A DNA stretch of 64,000 nt from assembly GCA_965212125.1 (NCBI GenBank), contig OZ243045.1:682001-746000 (forward strand). Reading direction: 5' to 3'. Both the position numbers and the translations under genes were made by a program. Positions 58,601 to 64,000 of this stretch are shown one piece after another. Below the pieces are notes generated by a model. That model was not told the DNA's origin. It made no database searches and saw only the letters and a program-made list of their open reading frames with translations. This DNA is from CAYRJD01 sp965212125 (GTDB lineage Bacteria; Actinomycetota; Acidimicrobiia; Acidimicrobiales; Poriferisodalaceae). The first letter of the stretch is position 1, and every line of letters begins with the position of its first letter.

Positions 58601-59614
58601 TTAGGTCGTCGCTAGAAGAACCGTTGCGGCGACGTAAAGCACCAGCAAAGCCACGCCTTCAGTGCGTCCCACCCGCCCTTTCGTGTATGCCATTGCGTAA
58701 GCAATCAAAGACACTCCGACCATTACCGCTATGCCGAGCTGAGTGAGCGAGGTGTCGCCGATGGCGCCGGTACCAACTAGCCCCATTGCGCCGCTGACCG
58801 CCAGCGAGTTGAACAGGTTGGAGCCGAGCAGGTTGCCAAGGATCAGCTGTGTGTGGCCTTTGCGAGCCGCCGCCGCCACTGTGGCTAACTCTGGCAGCGA
58901 GGTGCCAATCGCAACGATGGAGAAGCCCACGAAACCGGTCGATAGCCCGAATCTGTCGGCTAGGTCGGTTGAGCCGCTCACGGCCAGCTGTGCGCCGATC
59001 AGCACGCCTGCCAAGCCCAAGATTGCCCGCAAGATATTTTTCGGAACATGGCCGGGTGCCTTGGTTGCTGTGGTGTCAGTAGTAGATGTGGCGCCGTTGG
59101 TGGTGCTGCTGGAAGCGGCGATGTCGGCGTCGGCGGCCGTGATGGGTTCAGGTTCAGCGGCAGGCGCACGCTCGGCAGTTCGAATCAAAACGGTGATCGC
59201 CACCACCAACAAAACGGCCAGAACAATGCCCTCCCACAGCGCAAGGTTTCCGTCAAGCACGAGCAGCGCAAAAATCATCGTTGAGCCCACCGACATAGCC
59301 GCCTCTTTGCGAAGCAACGACCGCGAGCAAATCACCGGCGCCAGCACCGCAGCCAACCCCAGGCCGAGACTCAAGTTGGCAACATTTGACCCGATGATGT
59401 TGCCCACGCCTAGGGCTGGGTCGCCTCTAAGTGCTGCCGATGCCGAAACCACCAGCTCCGGTGCGGAGGTCCCAAAACCCAGCACCACAGCGCCCACCAC
59501 AACTGGGCTCAGCCGCAGCACTTTGGCCAGCCGCGCAGACCCGTTTACGAACTGGTCGCCGGAGACCGTCAAAATGACAAGCCCGGCAAGCAGGATGATG
59601 ATCGAACCGGTCAT
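58601..59614 (-). CDS. Sodium/calcium exchanger family membrane protein
   Basis: 337 residues, about ten helices in two inverted halves. Each half has the alpha-repeat motif: GFGTSAPELVVSASAALRGD with GNIIGSNVANL, and AIGTSLPELATVAAAARKGH with GNLLGSNLFNS. The paired Glu residues bind the transported cation. A central Thr/Ser/Ala-rich cytoplasmic loop (AASSSTTNGATSTTDTTATK) joins the halves. YrbG-like calcium/proton or sodium exchange is expected. Confidence 0.9.
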   Translation of the reverse strand: MTGSIIILLAGLVILTVSGDQFVNGSARLAKVLRLSPVVVGAVVLGFGTSAPELVVSASAALRGDPALGVGNIIGSNVANLSLGLGLAAVLAPVICSRSLLRKEAAMSVGSTMIFALLVLDGNLALWEGIVLAVLLVVAITVLIRTAERAPAAEPEPITAADADIAASSSTTNGATSTTDTTATKAPGHVPKNILRAILGLAGVLIGAQLAVSGSTDLADRFGLSTGFVGFSIVAIGTSLPELATVAAAARKGHTQLILGNLLGSNLFNSLAVSGAMGLVGTGAIGDTSLTQLGIAVMVGVSLIAYAMAYTKGRVGRTEGVALLVLYVAATVLLATT

Positions 59615-59641
59615 GGATTATTGATGGCTTATCGCTCAGGC

Positions 59642-60589
59642 TTATTCGGGCGGAGCCAACAACGCAGGCTTCAGCGAATCCACCGTGACGGTGTCGCTCA
59701 CGCGCAAGGTTGCGCCGGACTCCTTAGCAGAGCTGCTGGGCACGCAGGCGATCGCAAACAAGGCGTTGTTTTCTAGCAGCGGAGCAAAGCCAGGGTCATC
59801 GGGAAACGCAGCGGCCGCATCTGTACACCAGCGATGCTGCTTGAGCACCTTGGCGGGTTCTTGGGAGCGCGTGGCGGTGTCTTGATGAATCTGCGGCACC
59901 GCGCAGCGTGGCCAAGGGGCGAACATATCTAGCTCTGCTTGGCCAATGCTGAAGTGATCCCAGGTGTCTTCAACCCACGGGGTTTGCGTGTCAACCACCA
60001 GATTCGGGCGAAACCGCTCCATCTCAAGTTTTTGATCGGCGAGGGCTGCCAGATGCGCGAGCGATGCCGTGTTGGCAACGGTTATCGGCGCCGCGTCAAC
60101 GAAGGTAACGAAGTTGTCGGCGGCAAAGAACGCCGGACGCTGAGTTGTGTTTGTAAAACCAACCAGCCGTGCCGCACGACCCAACACATCGCTGAAAAAC
60201 TCCGCCGCCTGATCGCCTGCGTCTGCGCAGCGCACCTCGTCGCCCGCCAGCGCTTTGACGGTGACATTGTCTTGCGCGTCAGCTAAGGCGGGCACTGCTA
60301 TCTGGTCGGAACCAGCCACTGCCAGCGTCAGGCTGGCGTCGCTGTTGGGGATTACCTCCACCAGCGCCAGCTTCGGATCGGTGCGCTGCGTCACGGCATC
60401 GCCTTGCTCGTTGACCACCTGCCACAGGCGATCGCCGGCCAGTCCGGTGGCTGAAATAGCTGCCTCATCTAGGGCAACCCTGCGACAGGATTTGATCGGG
60501 TAAATCCAGATTTGGCTGAGCGTGCCAACCTGCGCCGACTCGCTCCCAGCCTCAGCCGACCCAGCCTCAGCCATCCCAGCCTCAGCCAT
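59642..60589 (-). CDS. MOSC-domain protein
   Basis: 315 residues. The N-terminal beta barrel (IWIYPIKSCRRVALDEAAIS) and the MOSC domain (RFRPNLVVDTQTPWVEDTWD, FAPWPRCAVPQIHQDTATRS) match molybdenum-cofactor-binding proteins such as mARC-type reductase components. The Cys in PRCAVP is the expected Mo ligand. The extreme N-terminus is a five-residue repeat (MAEAG, MAEAG, SAEAG). It overlaps the acyl-CoA dehydrogenase stop by 8 bp, so the two are coupled. Confidence 0.88.
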   Translation of the reverse strand: MAEAGMAEAGSAEAGSESAQVGTLSQIWIYPIKSCRRVALDEAAISATGLAGDRLWQVVNEQGDAVTQRTDPKLALVEVIPNSDASLTLAVAGSDQIAVPALADAQDNVTVKALAGDEVRCADAGDQAAEFFSDVLGRAARLVGFTNTTQRPAFFAADNFVTFVDAAPITVANTASLAHLAALADQKLEMERFRPNLVVDTQTPWVEDTWDHFSIGQAELDMFAPWPRCAVPQIHQDTATRSQEPAKVLKQHRWCTDAAAAFPDDPGFAPLLENNALFAIACVPSSSAKESGATLRVSDTVTVDSLKPALLAPPE

Positions 60590-61733
60590 CGATGTAGCTG
60601 CGCTTGGCGACTTCTTCCAGCATTACTTCGGTCGCACCGCCCCCGATAGAGAGCACCCGTGCGTCGCGCGACATCCGCTCAATTTTTGACTCTCGCATGT
60701 AGCCGATACCGCCGTGGAACTGGACGCAGTCGTACATCACCTGATTGACAACCTCTGCGCCCCATGCTTTCACACCCGACATTTCCTTCGTGGCATCTAT
60801 GCCTTGCTCGTTCAGCCAAGCGGCGTGGTACATAGCCGCACGCACCGCATCAATCTTGGCTTGGTTCATTGCGGTTCGCTGGCGGATAGCGCCGAGGTCG
60901 TACAGGCACCCGCCGAACGCCTTGCGCTGTTGGGTGTATTCGTTGGTCATGTCAATGGCTACCTGAGCCGCGCCAACGCCCATCCCCACCAGCACCATGC
61001 GTTCGTTCTGGAAGTTTTGCATGGCGGCGTAGAAGCCCTTGTGCTCTTCGCCAAGCAGATGCGATTCGTCAAGCCAGACGTCTTCCAGCACTAGCTCGGC
61101 CGTGTCGGAGCAGCGCCAGCCGTGCTTGTCGAGTTTTTTGGCGACGGTGAAGCCCTCGGAGTCGGTGGGCACCATAAACATTGAGATGCCGTAGCGGTCG
61201 CTCGTGCTTGTGCGAACCGCCATGGTGATCATGTCGCCGTAAACCGCGCCCGTGATAAAGGTTTTGCTGCCCGTTATGCGCCAGCCATTGCCGTCCCGCA
61301 CGGCGGTGGTGCGCAGGCCTGCCACGTCTGACCCGGCATCGGGCTCGCTGACGCCGATGCACATCATTGTTTTGCCAGACATTGCTCCGGGCAGCCAACG
61401 CTCTAACTGCTCTTTGTTGCCGGCGCAAAGCAGGTGCGGCATGGCCATGTCGGTGTGCACTAATGAGATGGCTTCAAAGCCGCCAAACGTTGAGCTCCCA
61501 AGTGCTTCGGAAAACGCAGCCGAAGCCAGCGGACCGAGCCCCAAGCCGTCATGCTCCTGCGGCACCCGCAAGGAGAACATCCCAAGCTCGCCCATCTTTA
61601 GAAATACCTCTCGGGGCACCGTGCCATCTATTTCCCACTGATCGCCGTGAGGGGTTACCTCTTGGGCGACGAAGTTGACGGTTAGGTCGTAGATGGCTTG
61701 TAGCTCATCGGTCATGTAGATGTTGCGGTTCAT
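60582..61733 (-). CDS. Acyl-CoA dehydrogenase
   Basis: 383 residues. The medium-chain-like signatures are CIGVSEPDAGSDVAGLRTTA, WRITGSKTFITGAVYGDM, and the C-terminal QFHGGIGYMRESKIERMSRD with the ARVLSIGGGATEVMLEEVAK ending. GIGYMRE near the C-terminus is where the catalytic base of short/medium enzymes lies. It is upstream of and overlaps the MOSC gene, and is divergent from the CoA-transferase gene, 84 bp away. Confidence 0.92.
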   Translation of the reverse strand: MNRNIYMTDELQAIYDLTVNFVAQEVTPHGDQWEIDGTVPREVFLKMGELGMFSLRVPQEHDGLGLGPLASAAFSEALGSSTFGGFEAISLVHTDMAMPHLLCAGNKEQLERWLPGAMSGKTMMCIGVSEPDAGSDVAGLRTTAVRDGNGWRITGSKTFITGAVYGDMITMAVRTSTSDRYGISMFMVPTDSEGFTVAKKLDKHGWRCSDTAELVLEDVWLDESHLLGEEHKGFYAAMQNFQNERMVLVGMGVGAAQVAIDMTNEYTQQRKAFGGCLYDLGAIRQRTAMNQAKIDAVRAAMYHAAWLNEQGIDATKEMSGVKAWGAEVVNQVMYDCVQFHGGIGYMRESKIERMSRDARVLSIGGGATEVMLEEVAKRSYIDG

Positions 61734-61817
61734 AGCTCCTGAGCGGGTCCCCTTGATATGCGGTCAGCATAGGTTGCGACTTAGGCGGCATCTGCGTCAG
61801 GCCATAAGATTTGAGCG

Positions 61818-64000
61818 ATGGTTACGGAGGATTCTTCTCGCTCGCTTGCGGACGATTCCTCACGCCCGTTAGCGGGCTATGTAGTCCTTGACGTGACCGA
61901 CCAGCGGGGCGAGGTTGGGCCGTGGCTGCTAGCCGAGCTTGGTGCCAGCGTCATAAAGATTGAGCCACCGGCGGGTTCGCCCGCTCGCCACGCCTTGCCG
62001 CTGGCGAAAGCTGCGCCGCAAGATCTGCCGGCCGCCAGCTTGCAGTTTTGCATTTACAACGCAAACAAACGGGCTATCGCCTTGGATTTGCGCCCCAACC
62101 CGGCAGATTCTGGGTCGGCAGATGCCGCGCCCGCAACTGCCGCGTCGGCAGCTGCCGCGTCCGCAGATGCGCCAGCTAGCACCGCAGATCGCCAAACCTT
62201 TGAAGCGCTGCTAAAGCAAGCCGACTTCATCTACAGCACAGAACCTGATGGGCTACTCAGCGCGGCGGGCTACGGCTACGAAGAGCTTGTCGCTCTCAAC
62301 CCACGCATCGTGCATGTCCAGATCACCCCGTTTGGCGCCACCGGGCCGCGCGCCGATACTCCTTATTCGGAGCTAACTCTCGCCAGCCTGGGCGGCGCAG
62401 CAAATCTGCAAGGCATCGCTACCCGCGCCCCCGTCAAGTCTTCAATCCCGCAGGTGTGGCGCCACGCCGGTGCCGAAGCAGCCAACGCTGGGTTGATTGC
62501 GCATGCCCGCCGCCTGGCGACCAACCAGCCTCAGCACGCGGTGGTGTCAGCGCAAGCGGCAGTTACTTGGACGCTGCTGAACGCAATGGAGGCGCACGCC
62601 ATTTGCGGCGAGGACTACCACCGCACCGGATCGCTGGTCATGTTGGCGGCGCCGCTGCAGCTGCGCCTGGAAGCAGAAGACGGCCATGTGATAGCGATCT
62701 CGCGCGGCGCCCTAATCGGCGATGTCGTTGAGTGGCTAATAGATGAAGGCATCGTTGGCACCGACTGGCGTGACGAAGATTGGGAAACCTTTGACCTGCG
62801 TGCCTTGTCGGGCGAAAAGGTCAACCATGAGTTCTCTGAGCTGTTTGAGGCGATGACCGAGCTGTGTTCGCGCTACGACAAAGACACCCTGATGCGCAAA
62901 GCGCTCACCTATCGCCAAACCATTGCGCCTATCAACACCGTTGCGGATCTGTGGGAGTTGGATCACCTGCGCCAGCGCGACTTTTGGAGTCCGACGGCAC
63001 CTGACAGCCGACTTGGGGAGGTTGAACTGCCAGGTGGTGCGCTCACGATTGATGGCACGCGCCTAGGCAGCGGTCTGTCGAATGGGGTTCTGCAAGGTCG
63101 ATCGCCGCAAGGCCGACCGCCGCAAGGCCGATCGCCGCAGGGCCGCCCGCCGTTGCGCCGCCCGCCGCTGTACCGACCACCGCAAGTCAACGAAGACGGC
63201 GAGCAAATCCGCGCCCAAGTGGCGGAAGCAGGGCTGGGGGAGCCGCGACCAGAAGCGCCGCAGCTGCAAGCGCCTCCAGACAAACAAGCGCTCCAAGACG
63301 AATACGCATACGGCACGACCGAGTTGCCGCTAGCCGGCATCAAGGTCGCCGACTTCAGCTGGATAGGAGTGGGGCCGATCACCGCCAAGGCGCTGGCCGA
63401 TCACGGCGCCAGCGTGGTGCGCATTGAGTGCTCCACGCGGCTTGACGGCCTGCGGGTGAACCCGCCTTTCAAAGACAACGAAGTTGACCCGGATATGTCG
63501 CACTTCTACGGCACCTTCAACACCTCCAAGCTCAGCCTCGACATCGACCTGCGAGTGCCGGAAGGCTTAGAGGTCGCAAAGCAGATGATCGCCTGGGCCG
63601 ACGTGGTTATTGAGTCTTGGCGGCCGGGCACCTTTGCGGCGTCTGGCCTAAGCGATGAAGTAATAACCGAGCTCAACCCGTCCGTCATCTTGGTGCACAC
63701 GTCGCTGCTGGCCAGCGGCGGTACGCTCTCCGGCATTGCCGGCTACGGCTATCACGCGGCTGCGATTGCGGGTTTTTACCCCGTTGTTGGCTGGCCCGAC
63801 TTGCCGCCGGACGGGCCTTATCTGGCGTACACCGACACCATTTCGCCGCGCATCATTACTGCGTCGCTGCTTAGCGCGCTTGATCGCCGCCGCCGCACCG
63901 GTCAGGGCTGCGTGATTGAGGCCGCCCAACTGGAATGCGGTCTGCAGTTCCTCGCGCCGGAGCTGATCGATTACCAGCAGTCGGGCTATGTCGCTACCCG
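61818..64000 (+). CDS. Double-domain CaiB/BaiF (family III) CoA-transferase, C-terminus cut off
   Basis: Open from ATG 61818 to the window edge (727 codons seen). The first CoA-transferase domain runs from about residue 18 (LAGYVVLDVTDQRGEVGPWL, AELGASVIKIEPPAGS, NKRAIALDL) to about 415. A linker of six 15-bp repeats (residues 426-455, QGRSP/QGRPP) and a Pro/Gln stretch follow. A second domain starts near residue 510 (LAGIKVADFSWIGVGPITAK, ALADHGASVVRIECSTRLDG, NTSKLSLDIDL). Two fused copies mimic the interlocked dimer of family III enzymes. The first copy lacks a clear catalytic Asp by eye. Substrate unknown; the nearby dehydrogenase suggests fatty or steroid acyl-CoA. Confidence 0.85.
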   Translation, partial: MVTEDSSRSLADDSSRPLAGYVVLDVTDQRGEVGPWLLAELGASVIKIEPPAGSPARHALPLAKAAPQDLPAASLQFCIYNANKRAIALDLRPNPADSGSADAAPATAASAAAASADAPASTADRQTFEALLKQADFIYSTEPDGLLSAAGYGYEELVALNPRIVHVQITPFGATGPRADTPYSELTLASLGGAANLQGIATRAPVKSSIPQVWRHAGAEAANAGLIAHARRLATNQPQHAVVSAQAAVTWTLLNAMEAHAICGEDYHRTGSLVMLAAPLQLRLEAEDGHVIAISRGALIGDVVEWLIDEGIVGTDWRDEDWETFDLRALSGEKVNHEFSELFEAMTELCSRYDKDTLMRKALTYRQTIAPINTVADLWELDHLRQRDFWSPTAPDSRLGEVELPGGALTIDGTRLGSGLSNGVLQGRSPQGRPPQGRSPQGRPPLRRPPLYRPPQVNEDGEQIRAQVAEAGLGEPRPEAPQLQAPPDKQALQDEYAYGTTELPLAGIKVADFSWIGVGPITAKALADHGASVVRIECSTRLDGLRVNPPFKDNEVDPDMSHFYGTFNTSKLSLDIDLRVPEGLEVAKQMIAWADVVIESWRPGTFAASGLSDEVITELNPSVILVHTSLLASGGTLSGIAGYGYHAAAIAGFYPVVGWPDLPPDGPYLAYTDTISPRIITASLLSALDRRRRTGQGCVIEAAQLECGLQFLAPELIDYQQSGYVAT
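63093..63182 (+). repeat. Six in-frame 15-bp repeats in the CoA-transferase linker
   Basis: Six 15-bp units of the type caaggccgatcgccg (63093, 63108, 63123, 63138, 63153, 63168) encode a QGRSP/QGRPP-like pentapeptide. The last two units are degenerate (LRRPP, LYRPP). Confidence 0.9.

Noticed and set aside
58743..59624. 293-codon plus-strand frame
   Set aside because: It is the antisense shadow of the sodium/calcium exchanger, which has both alpha-repeat motifs on the other strand.
1..64000. CRISPR array or insertion sequence
   Set aside because: None of the repeats has regular spacers, and no transposase, Cas or integrase-like protein was seen in any frame.

Overview
The window reads as chromosomal DNA of a high-GC Gram-positive bacterium (Actinomycetota). 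Supporting signs are the ribD-like/lexA/nudC operon divergent from a class II ribonucleotide reductase gene, a DUF3039 protein, a TIGR03086/mycothiol-enzyme-like protein, an actinobacterial ferrochelatase, a phoH-ybeY-corC-era / uppS-recO-glyS-dnaG housekeeping block and a formylglycine-enzyme/sulfatase pair. The many acyl-CoA enzymes and the Asp/Ser-rich lipoproteins would fit class Acidimicrobiia, but that placement is inference. Both edges cut genes: a SAF-domain (CpaB-like) protein on the left and a double CaiB/BaiF CoA-transferase on the right.

Layout. 0-20.4 kb: CPBP protease, MMPL exporter, cysS, nudC-lexA-ribD-like operon, nrdJ, an MFS-ferrochelatase fusion, DUF3039, a thioesterase, an S9 peptidase, then phoH-ybeY-corC-era. 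20.4-26.0 kb: an accessory island between era and dinG. It holds a rolling-circle (HUH) replication initiator, a lipoprotein, a secreted protein, two unknown proteins and several strong hairpins, followed by a 1.2 kb cassette with two small membrane proteins. The cassette is bounded by a perfect 44-bp direct repeat made from the 3' end of dinG. 26.0-35.3 kb: dinG, uppS, recO, a small membrane protein, glyS, a PPDK-like protein lacking its ATP-grasp half, and dnaG. 35.4-35.6 kb: two tRNA genes. 35.7-46.8 kb: an oligopeptide-type ABC operon with three paralogous binding lipoproteins, two permeases and two ATPases; the first ATPase carries about 230 residues of membrane-spanning sequence inside its nucleotide-binding domain. 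46.8-64 kb: an unknown protein, an inositol-phosphatase-like enzyme, tRNA-Val, the formylglycine-generating enzyme and its sulfatase, small enzymes, infA, and lipid/CoA metabolism genes.

The strongest unusual signals are the ABC ATPase with an internal membrane domain, the MFS-ferrochelatase fusion, a LexA whose catalytic serine is alanine and whose cleavage region is a triplicated pentapeptide, the layered integrations at the dinG 3' end, and the HUH element with its nested palindrome. A pattern runs through the whole window: short tandem repeats of 12-18 bp, mostly in frame, build N-termini and linkers of many otherwise ordinary genes.

All calls come from reading the sequence and remembered family motifs. 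No database search was run. Start codons were chosen by ribosome-binding sites, overlaps and expected domain starts, and several remain uncertain.
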